From: Pseudopithomyces maydicus
Taxonomy: Eukaryota; Ascomycota; Dothideomycetes; Pleosporales; Didymosphaeriaceae
Reading direction: 5' to 3'
DNA: 64,000 bases
Assembly (NCBI GenBank): GCA_026873275.1
Contig: JANTUC010000005.1
Coordinates: forward strand, 992,001 to 1,056,000
The notes under the pieces were generated by a model. The model was not told the origin of the DNA. It saw only the letters and a program-made list of their open reading frames with translations, and did no database searches. Below are positions 24,081-35,670 of this stretch, piece after piece (the first letter of the stretch is position 1; every line of letters begins with the position of its first letter). A program made the position numbers and the translations under genes.

Positions 24081-24727
24081 AAAAATTCTTTTAGTTATTT
24101 ATATCGCGAATAGACGCCGATTATTAGAATAATTAAGTATATAATATAAAGTTATAATAATACTTAAAATTTATAAATATTAGGAGTAGATTATCTTAGA
24201 TATTTTCAATATAAATTAGTATAACTTAATTCTAAGTATCCCTTAGCTATAAAAGTATAACTTATAAATATATTAAAAAAGAAAAGAGCTTTTAATAAAG
24301 AACTATAAATATATACTATAATTAGAATTTATATATTATATAATATTAATAGCAAATAAGAGCATAATTAATAATTTAAATTTATAATAGAAAATTAATA
24401 AATTAAAATTACCTTTAGTAGACGCTGGCAGGCACCATTAAATTAAAAAGTATAAAAAAAGAAATATATAACTTATAATATTTTTAACAAATATAAAGAA
24501 TAGAGTTATTTATTTTAGGAAGAGGAAGGAAAAGTAAATCTACTTAAATATTAACTTTAAGATTATATAATTAATTTAAAAAAAGGAAAGCGCCACTTTT
24601 TAAATTATTATATAATAAGTAAGGAAAAGAACTCTAATAAAAAAAGGACTTTATTAAAAAGAACCTTAATAAAGGATATATATAAGAATTAAAGTTACCT
24701 ATAATGAGTCTATTTATATTTATACTT

Positions 24728-25130
24728 TTTTTTTTTTTTTTTTTTAAAAACAAACCCTATTAGGGTAACTAGTTTATAAGGAAAAGTTCTTTATATACTA
24801 ATATACTAATAACCGGCTCTTTTTATAGCTTTCTTATAACTTTAATATCTGGCTGGGCTGAGTTCCTGCCTAATTAGGCCTAGTAACTTCCTATTTTAGC
24901 TAGTTTCCTAGGCTAGTCTTAATTAGGAAGGCACTAGCACTAATATAGGGCCCTATCTAAAATGCGTTAGTCTAGAAAAGGCTCCTTTAAATCTAAACTA
25001 GGGCGAAAACTAGCGATTTTTCGCGACTTTAAAAAGGTTGGTTAGAAAATAAGGAGGCGGTAACGGGATTCAAACCCGTGACTTCTAGGGGGAGAGTGCC
25101 AGGCGTAATAACCAATTACGCCATACCACC
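24728..25130 (-). mobile_element. SINE-1b: second tRNA-headed SINE copy
   Basis: About 403 bp, full length. On minus it has a tRNA-like head (25056-25130), the same body as SINE-1a, the 3' hairpin accct-ata-agggt (complement of 24754-24766), then a long A-tail seen as 20 T at 24726-24745. It is flanked by a perfect 12-bp duplication, atatttatactt (24716-24727 and 25131-25142). It sits between the protease and RT parts of Gypsy-B, so it is younger than that element. It carries more C-to-T change than SINE-1a. Confidence 0.93.
25056..25130 (-). promoter_or_regulatory. tRNA-like head of SINE-1b
   Basis: Same layout as SINE-1a: 7-bp acceptor stem ggtggta/taccgcc and T-arm acggg/cccgt. The B box reads ggtttgaatcc, one C-to-T change from the SINE-1a B box. 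The D-arm is an unusually long perfect hairpin, ggcgtaa/ttacgcc. RIP has probably weakened the internal promoter. Confidence 0.82.
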
Positions 25131-25176
25131 ATATTTATACTTAAGAAAAATAAAAAATTATAATTATATATTAATT

Positions 25177-26180
25177 ATCGAGCACTTAATAATATTATAA
25201 TTAAAAATAGATACCTATTATTAAATATTTTAGAATTATAAAACAGACTCTTAAGAGTCAAGATATTTACAATAATAGACTTAAGAGACGGATACTACCT
25301 TATTAAAATAAAAGAAGGTAAAGAATAAAAGATAGTATTTAAATTATAATACGGCCTATTTAAATATATAATTATATTATTTAAACTAACTAACGCACTA
25401 GCAATATTCTAAAAATTAATTAATAATATATTTAGAAACTACTATTATAATCTAAGTTTTAGTATAAGGCAGTTGCGTCTTATACCTATTAGCAGCTTAC
25501 TATAGGGTTAGTAATTTTTATAATTACGCGTTATACCGCATAAGCTATATTATATTTATATAATTATATAAGTGCTTTATAGCGAGCACCTTATATCTAT
25601 ACTTAGTATTTTACTACTTAGTAGAGAGCGCTTTATAGAGAGTATTTAGTAAAAAGTGCTTAATAGAGAGTAGTTCTTAAGAACTACTTACTAGTAAGTA
25701 GGGCTAATATAAAATATATAGGAACTTAAGTTTCTTTATAAAATACTTATATTTAACCTATTTATTAATTTATTATTTAAATTCACTCAGGCCTTATTAT
25801 TAATTTAGTATTATTTATAATACCGATACTAACTACTTTATTAACCTACTTACGCAGTTAATAACCCTTCTCTCTCTATAAGTTACTCCTGCCCGAGAAC
25901 TAACCATAACCTCTAGGACTAGCTATCCTCGTGGTCTTAATAACTACCTCGACATCTTTATAATTATCTACTTAGATAATATCTTTATATACTTAGAAAA
26001 TAAGAGAGAATACATAGAATATATTAAAATTATATTAGAAGCTTTATAGAAAGCCTACCTAAAGATTAAATTAGAAAAATATAAATTCTATATTATAAAA
26101 TTAGAGTTCTTAAAATATATTATTAATATAAAAGACTTTAGTATAAGCTTAAATAAGATTAAAACTATATAAATATAATT
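25177..26180 (+). pseudogene. Gypsy-B reverse transcriptase (dead, split by solo LTR)
   Basis: A clear Ty3/Gypsy RT. The first part (25177-25437) holds NYRALNNIIIKNRY, VKIFTIIDLRDGYY and a LTNA-like motif before NIFRNY. The second part (25948-26180) resumes with LDIFIIIYLDNIFIY and ENKREYIEYI. The catalytic box YLDN (25969-25980) should be YLDD, with the last Asp changed to Asn by G-to-A. The 500-bp solo LTR lies exactly between R-N-Y and Y-L-D-I-F. TGG-to-TAG type stops are frequent. Confidence 0.92.
25443..25942 (+). mobile_element. Solo LTR of the Gypsy-B family inside RT
   Basis: 500 bp flanked by the perfect 5-bp duplication actac (25438-25442 and 25943-25947). It begins tattataatc (from TG) and ends gtggtcttaata (from CA). 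The last about 245 bp match both Gypsy-B LTRs, while the first half differs and contains several agagagcgctttatag-like repeats, so it is a variant subfamily. A solo LTR implies that a full element inserted here and then recombined between its LTRs. Confidence 0.9.
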
Positions 26181-26349
26181 AATTCTAAAAATTATAGGAG
26201 ATGTATAAAAGTTCTTAGAATTTTATAGATTTAATAAATAATTTATTAAAGATTACTCTAAGATTACTATACCCTTAATAGTACTAATTAAGAAGGATAT
26301 AATATTTAAATAAATAAAATAATATAATTAAGCTTTTAAATAGCTAGTA

Positions 26350-26775
26350 TAAATAAATATTAGTATATTAGTTCTAGTTGCTTTTAGAAGCGATAAACTA
26401 CTATATATAAAAACTAATATAAGCGACTTAACTATTAGAGTATATATAAAATAAAAAAGGGATAGATAGTAGCACTTTATTATTTACTATTTATATAAAT
26501 TTATTAACGCAGAAATACATTATAATATTTATAATAAAAAATTATACACTATTATTAAAGCACTTAAGCACTAAAGAATCTATATCTATAAATATTTAAA
26601 ATTTATAATCTTTATAAATTATAAAAACCTATTATAATTTATAATAATAAAAGAATTAATACTATAATAAGCGCAATAGTTAGAAGCCCTTAGATAGTAT
26701 AAATTTAAAATTCTATATATACTAAGAAAGGAAAATAGACAAGTAGATATTTTTAATAAAAAAAAGATTTTATAA
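26350..26775 (+). pseudogene. Gypsy-B RNase H (dead)
   Basis: Reads NAEIHYNIYNKKLYTIIKALKH, then a FTDHKNL-like segment (now FINYKNL), then LEALRQYKFKILY and RKENRQVDIF. These are the E-x-x-A helix, the D-H-x-x-L block and the terminal G-K-x-N-x-x-A-D-x-L block of Gypsy RNase H. Asp to Asn in N-Y-K-N-L is a RIP-type change. Stops are present. Confidence 0.85.
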
Positions 26776-26899
26776 AAGATAAAGTTAAAATATACTTAGT
26801 AATTTTTAAAGAAAATAAAGATAGATTACTAGGATCTATAATAGAACTTAATTAATTAATAATAGTTATTAAAGATATACTAAAGGAACAGTAAAAGAA

Positions 26900-27640
26900 G
26901 GTAATATAATAATACTATAATAATCTTCTTTATAGATATTCTAGAATTAGCAAGATAATAGAACTAATTTAATAAAATTATAATTTTAAAGGAATTAAAG
27001 AAGCTATAATTAATTATATTAAAAAGTATATAAACTGCTAAAGGAATAAGTATATAATATATTTAAAGTATAGAGAAATATAAGTTATTAAAATACTTAT
27101 AGTACTATAGGAAGACATCGCTATAAATTTTATTATTAAATTATTAGAATTAATAGACCTAGCTATAGAAGTTAAGTATAATATAATATTAGTTATTATA
27201 GATAGATTTATAAAGTACACTAAAATAATATTTTATAAGAAGGAATATATTATAGACTAATTAAAATATTTTATATTTAATAAACTTATAAGATATTATA
27301 GTATACTAAAGACAATTATTAGTGATAGAGATAAACTCTTTATATTAAACTATTAGATAATACTTATAGTACTTATTAGAATAAAATAGAAGCTATTAAT
27401 AGCTTATTATTTATAAATAAATAGATAAATATAATATACTAATTAAATTATAAAAATATATCTACGCATCTACTGTAATAAAAAGAAAAATAATTAAGTT
27501 TTATTATTACTTTTAATATAAGTAGTATATAATAATAAAAAATTAGCAATAACTGGCATCACGCTATATTATATAAATTATAGAAAATATTGATATCTCT
27601 TTAATTAAATTTTATTAATAATTATTAATATAGCAAAGGC
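26900..27640 (+). pseudogene. Gypsy-B integrase (dead)
   Basis: The zinc-binding module is visible as YIKKYINC followed by RNKYI. The catalytic core has AINFIIKLLELID (first Asp now Asn, codon 27126-27128), VIIDRFIKYTK, and TIISDRDKLF, where the second Asp is intact (27324-27326). The region of the third acidic residue is destroyed by stops near 27400-27440. Downstream are YLRIYCNKKKNN and VVYNNKKLAITG. This is a typical Gypsy integrase and cannot be functional. The 60-codon reading frame on the opposite strand here is a shadow. Confidence 0.9.
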
Positions 27641-28011
27641 AGAGAAAACTGTAAAAATTATAAAATAAATATATAAAGAATTATAAGAGAACCTTAAAAA
27701 GTCTTAATAATAAATAATTTCTTATATTAATAAGAAACGAAAAACGGCACCTTAGCTAAAAAAAGGGGATAAAATATATTTACTTATAAAAAATTTTTAT
27801 ACGCAGAAGAAGAAATATAAAAAACTAAATTATATTAAAATTAAACTATTTTTTATTTCTAAGTAAATATTACTAATAAATTATAAGTTAGAATTATTGC
27901 TAGACGCAAAGATACACTTAATATTTTATATATTATTATTAGAACTAGCAAACTTAAAAATATTAATTTAAATTACCTTTTATTATTAAGTTAAGGAAGA
28001 AAATAAATTTA

Positions 28012-28170
28012 AAATAAAATATATTTTAGATATATAATATGGCTTAAAATAAAGAAACAATAAATACTTTATTAAATAGAAAGGTTATCTTAATAGTAAG
28101 AATATATAGGAACTGGAAGATAACCTAAGTAATTATTAATAAAAATTAAAAAAATATTATAATAAAACGA
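28012..28170 (+). pseudogene. Gypsy-B chromodomain (dead)
   Basis: Reads KYILDI, then NNKYFIK-stop-KGYLNSKNI-stop-ELEDNL. This matches a chromodomain (E-K-I-L-D ... Y-L-V-K-W-K-G-Y-x-x-S-E-N-T-W-E-P-E-x-N-L) with both tryptophans turned into TAG stops. Placed at the C-terminus of integrase it identifies the element as a chromovirus. In that group the domain is known to bias insertion to heterochromatin. Confidence 0.85.
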
Positions 28171-28782
28171 CGCCGCTACTCTAAAGAAGAGTATAAAAAT
28201 ATATTTAAATATTAGAAGAAGTAAGTAGAGTAATATTTTAAAAATTTAAAGGAAGGCTATTTATAGCTAATTGAATATTTAAATTTGAAATAGTAGAATT
28301 AGTAGGCTAAAAGGGCTGAGCCTAATTTTTATTTAACTTTAATAAAATTATACTTTTTATTATAATTATCTCTTTTGCCTATTTAGCGTTTAATTTTAAT
28401 TATTTAGTTAAATAATCTTCTTTTACGCGCACTTTATATAATATTTTAAAAGCTATATTTTATTCTTTATATACTTTTTTTATTTATATTTTTAACTTCT
28501 TTTTCCTAGCTACTAGACGAGAAAACTTATTTTAAGTAATTATTATATTATAACGCGCACTACGTTGCATATATTTATTATACTTTTTAAAATATATTAA
28601 TACCTTATAAATATAATAATAAGTCTTATAATTTAAGCACTTAAAAATTATAATTATACTATAAATAGTAATAGTAGAGGTAAATTTATAATAGTAATAA
28701 GTACTAAAAGCTATATAGTTAGTAGATATAATTTTTTAAGAACAAAGAATAAAAAGGGAGAGAATAATATTATAAAATAAAA

Positions 28783-29144
28783 TATAAAGGAGGGGATTAG
28801 GCACTTGTAATAAATAATAAACTTAAAATATAGCTAGATAGGGCGCTAAGTTACTATTAGAATAATTATATAATATATTTAATAATTAGTAATACTAAGC
28901 AGCTAAGCAACCTAAGTATATAAAAATTTAAATTTTTTTATAAGATACTTATGTTTAACCTATTTATTAATTTATTATTTAGATTTACTTAGGCCTTATT
29001 ATTAATTTAGTATTATTTATAATACTAATACTAACTACCCTATTAACCTACTTATATAGTTAATAATCCTTCTCCCTCTATAAGTTGCTCCTGCCCAAGA
29101 ACCAACCTTAACCTCTAGGACTAGCTACTCTTGTGGTCTTAACA
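28783..29144 (+). repeat. Gypsy-B 3' LTR
   Basis: 362 bp, starting tataaaggaggggattagg and ending gtggtcttaaca with an intact terminal CA. A polypurine-like tract, aaaaagggagagaa, lies just upstream (28751-28764), as expected for a 3' LTR. Confidence 0.88.
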
Positions 29145-29289
29145 ATTTAAACCTATATACTAATAGCTTAAATATTAAGCTTAGAATCTTTATAACACTT
29201 ATTAGAAAAAGTAATAAAATTTTAAAAAATAGTATTAAAGGCGTACTAAGTTTTAAAAAAGGTAAAAGTTACCTTTATAAAAAAAGTTA

Positions 29290-31132
29290 TAATTAGTCTT
29301 TATAATTATATAAGCACTTATAAATTACTATTTAAAGATTATGTTAAGGTCGGCTAATAATCTTAATTTAAAAAAAATTTTAGTATACTTTATTTATTTA
29401 AATTATACTTAGGCATGTAATACTATAGAGAAGAAATAGAATAAGAAAAAAATTAAAAATTATTTTTTTAAGTAATATTACTGCTGCGCTAATTAATTCT
29501 ATAATTATAAATATTATAAAAAAATTAAGTATATATATTATTTTTAACTTTAATGCTTACCCGCTTTTAAGAAGTACTATTCTAGATAACAAAGGTATTA
29601 TATATTTTATTAATAATATCTTAATACTTATACTAGGATTATTTAAAAAAAACTTTATATATAATATAATTAAAGCAGGTACTGCGTCCTACCCTATACT
29701 TAAGAAAAAAATTAAGGTTGTTAAAAGAATTTTTATAATATTTAATAAAAAGTATAATAATTTTATACTTAATAATATAGCTATAGTAGAAGGTTTTTAT
29801 ATAAATATTATTTTTAAAGCTTTATTACTTAAGTATAGTGTATAATATATAGATTATAATAGTATATTATACTATAGTAAACTTAATTATAATTTAGTAC
29901 TTATAAAGCTTAAGCGTAAGTATAATTTTATTTTGATTAAATATAAATTTATTTTCTATTATTTTACTATTATAAGCGTACTATCTACTTATAAAAAGAT
30001 TAGAAACTTTTATACTTTAATTTTTAAAATAAAATTTATTAAGCTCTAGTATTAGCGTTTTAAATATTTTAGTAAAGAAACTCTATAGGCACTAATTAAA
30101 AAAATAAAAAATATAAAGATAAAAGGGGTATTAAAAAAGGAATATAAATACTATATAATAATATATACTTTTTAAGTAATTTCTAAAAGACTAAAGGAAT
30201 AATCTCTAAAATCTTATTTTTAAATTTTATAAAATTTATTTAATTATCTAGCTGGCAGGCTTAGCGAGCGTTAATTTATATTTTTAAAGCGTAACTATAG
30301 TAGAAAGTTATATATATTTTTACTGTATAATAAGTTTACTATAAAGATTTTAGAGATTTAGGAGAGCTTTATAATTTATATTTAAATATTTTATTATTTA
30401 AAAGATTATTATAATCTTCTAAAATGATAATATAATAATATATTTATTAAAGGGTAAAGGGCGCTTTAAAATATAAATTAAAGAGTATAATATTATTATT
30501 TAAATATCTTTATTATATACTTATAAGTTTAATGGCGGCGCAGAGAGAGTAAAATAAAAAATAATGATTAAAATTTTAAAAATAAAGCTTAGCATTAATT
30601 TACTAAATAAATTATACATTAAAATAATGCTTATAGCCACTTATTTAATTAATATAAATTTCATTCTATTTGAGTATATAATTTTTTTAAATAAGGTGTT
30701 AAATATATAATTTATATAGTATTTTAAGTAATATTATTTAGAGCGTGTAAGGAGCGCGCTAATTAACTTATAATTAAATTAAAATAGTATATTTATATAT
30801 AATTATTATATATACTCTTTAAATAGGGATAGAGTAGCAGGTTATAAAAAATATAATTTTAAAATAATATTTAAAAATTATATTAAATATTTAGTAAACC
30901 ATAAAATTTTTAATATTTATAGAATATAGATCTTAGTGCTTAACTAAGTAATTATAATATATAATATAATATTTAATAAGCGATTTTTCTATATTAAAAA
31001 TAAGAATTTAGTATTTACTAGAGAAGAAATTATAGAGCTTATAAATATTTTAAATAAACATAAAATAATTAACTCTAGAAGGATATTTAATAATATTTTT
31101 AAATATATTAATATAGTAATTAGCGAGCAAAG
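29290..31132 (+). pseudogene. Copia-1 protease, gag-pre-integrase and integrase (dead)
   Basis: From about 29540 the frame reads a Copia protease-like stretch (TILDNKGIIYFINN), then LNNIAIVEGFYINIIFKALL, matching the conserved L-x-x-V-L-Y-V-P-x-L-x-x-N-L-I-S block. The W-H-R-R-x-G-H type gag-pre-integrase motif follows as RFKYFSKETL. Integrase pieces include LLYNKFTIKILE and a degraded N-G-x-A-E-R-x type region near 30540. Stops and Trp losses are RIP-like. Tc1-1 interrupts it at TA 31133-31134. The same segment occurs inverted at 45833-46904. Confidence 0.75.
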
Positions 31133-31520
31133 TACAGTAGGGTGACAGATTAAAAAAGTAATACTTTTTTTAATAGTTTTTAAAAGCTTATAACTCTATC
31201 AAATAATTAGATACAATTATGAAAAAATAATAGGAAAATAGAAAAAGTCTGGGAGACTTTTTTGAGACTAGCGTTAGACTGGCTTATATAATCTTTTAGG
31301 GGGTAGATTTGGCAGTGATTTCAGAGTAGAAAACAGTATAAAATATAATTAGTTATAATTTTTTTTAGCGTATAAAATCTAATTTTTTTAGTTTTATTTT
31401 ATTATTAGTCTTATATTAGTACATATATTTAAAAAGCTTTTTATATTTATTAACTAACGTTTTTATAATAATTAATTAAAAAAATCAATTTCAACAAGAT
31501 AAATTAAGTATTAAATTTAT

Positions 31521-33951
31521 TTAATACTTAGTATAAGACCCCTTAGCCTCCTTTAAGTCCATATAACGTTGAGACATAGATAATATACAATTATCTATTA
31601 TTTCTTATAGTAAATTTTTCCACTCTTCAGAAATAACTCTTTTAAAAGCCTCCATATCTTTATCTGTATTAATATTTGGTAAACGCCAGTTATAACGTTT
31701 ATTAACTCTGTGTTTTAAAACAGACTAAATATTTTTTATAGAATTTAAATCAGGACTATAGGCTGGGTGAGTAAAAAGGTTTATTTTATTATGTTTAAAC
31801 TATAATAAAGCCTTTTTACTTTTATAAATTTTGGCGTTATCTTATTAAAATTGCCAACCTAATTAAATATTAGTATAAAGTTTGTAAAAAAATTAATATA
31901 TAATAATATCTTAATTATATATTATTATATATTAAAAAGAAGGGGTAAAATAAAAAGGTAACTCTTACCGCGTTTAATATACGGTTTAACCTCTTTTTTT
32001 AAAACTTTGTCGATATAGTTTTGAGTTTTAAAAGATCTTTTATTTAAAGAGTCTTTTAAAAAAACTAAATTCGACCTACCCCCTATCCAAACAGCGCCCT
32101 AAACTTGTACAAAAATATTATGCTCTATATTTTAATTAGTAAGCGTTATTATAAAAAACTAAAAAATTTAAAAATTTTTATTTAAATAATAGAAATTTTT
32201 AAATTTTTTAGTTTTTTAAAAAATCTATTTTACGTACCTCTATTAATATTTGAAACCAAACCATCACCCATTTTACACTTTTTTTTCTATAATATTCTTG
32301 TCTAGATCTATATCCTCTTTCTATTGCAGCCTCATCAGAAAAAATAACTTTATAAAAATCTATATTTTTTATATTTTTTAATTATTTTTTAGCGTAAGAA
32401 AAACGCTTTTTTTTAAATTTATCTAAATAAGCCTTTTTAAAAGAGGTATTACAAGAATAACCCTCCTCTTTTAAAAACCTTTATAACGTCTGTTTTGAAA
32501 AATCTAAATTATTAATCGATAATAACTCATTATTTTGAACTTTTAGATTTTTTATAAAGTCTCGATTAATAATCCTTTTTTCTTTATTTTGAATTTTTTT
32601 ATTAGTCCAGTTTTTGTCTTATTTAAATTAAGACTTTTATTATTAAAATTTCTTTTTTTATCTTTAATTCGATAAATTATATTATAAACTGACGATTTAG
32701 GCTTTTTTGTAATATTTGAAATAGTATTAATAGAGATATTATTAATATATAATTCCGGTCTCGATTGAGACCTACAGGTTCCAGAAAGTTCTAATGATTA
32801 ATACAACAAGCGATTATTTAATCAATTATAAAGTATATATAGAAGATTTATTTAATTATATAAGAAGTTATTTCGAAAGAAAATAGATTTAGTATAATTA
32901 GATACCACAATAACTACTATTTTATACTTATAAGACACTCCTAAACCTCTACTACGCCCTTTACCTAAGCTTTCTCTTTATAAGGCTTAAGAATATCCTT
33001 TAAATTTTTATTTAAATCTATCTTCCTCTTCTAGTTACCTTTATTTTTAGTTAACTAATAATTGTCGTCTTTTAGTATATTTTCTATGATTTTAACCTAA
33101 GATTTTATAAAAGAAATATAGAATTTATTCTAGAAATCTATATTTAGTATTAAGATTAGTACTAGTACTAGCACTAGTATAAATTCTAAAGTTTTAACCT
33201 ACTAAGTTCTAGAGCGAGTCTATATCTAGTATCTAATAATAAAAGCCTTAGAATTAGAGCTATTTTATTATTATCGCGAACTACCTTTTTAATATATAAT
33301 TATAGCTTTACTAGGCATTCTTTACTTAAAAGGGCTATAGTATTTATCTTATTATTCTATTTTAATAGCTTTTTACCCTTAAAGCCTTTAAAGAATGGCT
33401 TAATTATTTTATTTACTTTTTAGTTATTTAGAAATAGTAGTAGAAGTCTTAGAAGTAGAGAAAGATATTTTAAAAGTAAAAGTATAATAAGATATAATTA
33501 AGCTGTAAAAATATTAAAATATATATTATATTAAATATTAGGACCAGCTATTACTATTAAGTCTCTTTAAATTAAATTAGACATCCTAAAAAGTAATTTT
33601 AGTTATAATAGGGTGTTGCTTAGTATCTATTAGGACTAAAAGGTTTTATTTAGATTATTATTTATATTTATTATCTTATTTCAATAGTACTAGATAGTAA
33701 AGTATACTTTAGTATTCTCTATATCTACTACTATCTTAGTAATTACATAGCAGTATAAGTTCGAACTATAGTATAGTTGTATAAATTAGAAGAAAAGAAC
33801 ACTATTTAAGAGCTAGTTATTAGTTATATAGTATATAGAACTTATTTCCTTATCACTAGGTAGTTGCAAACAGCAATTTTCTTATCAAAAAAAAAATATA
33901 TATATATAATTCCTCTACTTTCTCCTCAAATTTTGAGAATTTTGGAGGCAT
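31521..33951 (-). pseudogene. Tc1-1 DD34E transposase (dead, interrupted)
   Basis: Start ATG at 33949-33951 (MPPKFSKF), then an N-terminal helix-turn-helix region that R2-a interrupts at 32757-33913. The catalytic core has VIFSDEAAIERG with the first Asp intact. The second Asp is in QFxxDNAKIYK, behind an apparent intron with a GTAAGAG donor and an AATTAG acceptor. The third catalytic residue, 34 residues later in YSPDLN-S-I-K-N, is Lys where Glu is required (GAA to AAA). The conserved Trp after it is TAG. Several further stops make this inactive. Confidence 0.9.
32757..33901 (+). mobile_element. R2-a: full-length R2 retroposon inside Tc1-1
   Basis: About 1145 bp, with the 12-bp duplication atatataattcc (32745-32756 and 33902-33913). 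It begins with the palindromic hairpin ggtctcgattgagacc, then acaggttccagaaag. Near the 3' end are a B-box-like taagttcgaactatag (about 33756-33771), the SINE-1-related tail gttattagttatatagt, the hairpin gttgcaaacagcaat, and an A10 tail. It separates the transposase N-terminus from its core. No ORF is visible. It is not a family I recognise. Confidence 0.85.
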
Positions 33952-34542
33952 TTTAAGGAAATAGGTGTTTAAAATTAAAAAGTAAAAAGATATTACTATA
34001 AACGAAAAAACTAATTAAAAATTACGTGATTTAGGCTTACGTAATTTTTGGATTAAAATTAACTATAATACTAATTAATTATTTAGTTAGTAAACTAGTC
34101 TCGAAAATTCAGTCACGTGACATATACTAGCCATATTAGGTTAGAAAATTAAAAAATTAAAAAATTATACATTCAAAAAAAATATCAAGGATTTTAATTT
34201 TTACTTTTTTTAATCCTAACTTTATCTAATTTTAAAAAAATGGACTAAGCCTATTTAGGTAGTTTTAAATTAAAAATATAATTTTTATAACTTTTTCTAA
34301 AAGTTTCATATTTCAAAAAAATTTAAAAACTAATACTCGATTTATTATAATTTTTTTAAAAAAGCAATTTTTTGGATTACTTTTTTAATCTGTCACCCTA
34401 CTGTAATAATAGTAATTAAAAGAATTTATTTAAGTACTAGCTTAAAAATATAATTAATTAAAAAAATATTCCCTTAGCCGGCCTACTAAGAGAATACTTT
34501 AATAATTAAATTAAAAATAAAGAAGTTATTAATTAAGCTAAT

Positions 34543-35658
34543 TTTTTTTAATGAGAAAGTTGCTATTTGCAACTACTTAGTGGTAAGGAAATATACTCTA
34601 TATACTATATAACTAATAACTGGCTCTTAAAAGGTGCTTTTTTTAATTATAGCGTAGTTTGAACTCGTGCTGCTATATAGTTATTAAAATAGTAATAGAG
34701 AACGCTAAAGCATATCCAGCTCTATTATCTAACATAAATAACTATATTATATAATAATAGGTAATAGAAGATAATAATAAATAATAGTTTAAATAAAGCT
34801 TTATAGCTAATTATACCTAATAATATATTAGAGCTTAACTTTATAAGTTATTTAATTTAAATTTTAAAGCTTCTAATTTAGCTTTAAAAGTATTTATAGT
34901 ACTAACTTCTCCTAATATTTAATATAATTTTTATATATATTGCAAATTAAAGAAAATTGTATATTATAGTATTATAATCTCTAACTTTTTTATTTCTACT
35001 TTTAAGATTAAAATAAGACTATATTTTAATAATTTATTAACTTTTAAGTAGGATAATCTAATGAATAAAAACTAACTTTTTAGTTTAAATAATAATATAA
35101 GGGCTAAGCTTCAAAAATATATTAATAAATTTAAAATTAATAAAAAAATAGTTATAATCTTACGGCTTCTAGTATTAAATACTAAATTTAAGTTATCTAT
35201 TAATTCTAATAAGTTAAAAATAAGTTTATATATAAGCTGATACTGATACTAATACTAATAATAATATTATAAATAAAGTCTTGTTATATAAGTAATTACA
35301 ATTATATAAAGAATAAACTTAGGATTATAGAAATAATACTAAATAATAAAGTATACTGACTAATAAAGGATGGCAGGAAAGATAACTTAAGTAATAAAAT
35401 AAAAGAGATACTAGAATTTTATAGAGATTTAAATTAGCTAAAAAAATAAAAAAGCTCTATAAGCTTTTTATAAGTATAGTATAACTATTTATATTAATTT
35501 TATTAAATAGTTATCTGCTGTAGTGTTTAGTACTAAGGTATTAATAGGTATTTATTAAAATAACTTTTGATGCAATTAAATGAATCTTATATATTTACTT
35601 TATAACTAATTAAATAATCGCTCGTTGTATTAATTATTAGAACTTTCTGGAACCTGTG
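34543..35658 (-). mobile_element. R2-b: nearly full-length R2 retroposon
   Basis: About 1116 bp with the 12-bp duplication aattaagctaat (34531-34542 and 35659-35670). On minus it starts cacaggttccagaaag, lacking the 16-nt ggtctc/gagacc hairpin seen in R2-a and R2-c. It ends gttgcaaatagcaac (complement of 34559-34573), ctcatt and an A-run. A B-box-like gagttcaaact lies near 34655-34668. The missing 5' hairpin fits a slight 5' truncation. It is inserted in Copia-1. Confidence 0.85.
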
Positions 35659-35670
35659 AATTAAGCTAAT

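Larger units (their letters stand above)
21712..29144 (+). mobile_element. Gypsy-B: Ty3/Gypsy chromovirus with nested insertions
   Basis: LTRs at 21712-22120 and 28783-29144 flank a gag, protease, RT, RNase H, integrase, chromodomain order, which defines a chromovirus. Two later insertions interrupt it: SINE-1b between protease and RT, and a 500-bp solo LTR of the same family inside RT. Without these it is about 6.5 kb, normal for the group. Coding is destroyed by RIP, with many TGG-to-TAG stops and catalytic Asp to Asn changes. The flanks tagag and attta do not match, so the ends may come from different insertions. Confidence 0.92.
31135..34403 (-). mobile_element. Tc1-1: Tc1/mariner element with nested R2
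   Basis: Flanked by TA duplications (31133-31134 and 34404-34405), with perfect terminal inverted repeats of about 28 bp starting cagtagggtgacagatta. The element is 3269 bp, or about 2.1 kb without the R2-a insertion. It encodes a DD34E transposase on the minus strand. It is less RIP-mutated than the Copia sequence around it: CA and TG are common between 31,200 and 32,800. It therefore entered later or escaped some RIP cycles. It inserted in Copia-1 pol. Confidence 0.93.

Noticed and set aside
24726..24745. T20 run as a transcription terminator
   Set aside because: It is the A-tail of SINE-1b read on the other strand, bounded by its target duplication.
27038..27220. 60-codon minus-strand open frame
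   Set aside because: It is antisense to the readable Gypsy-B integrase core, so it is a shadow frame.
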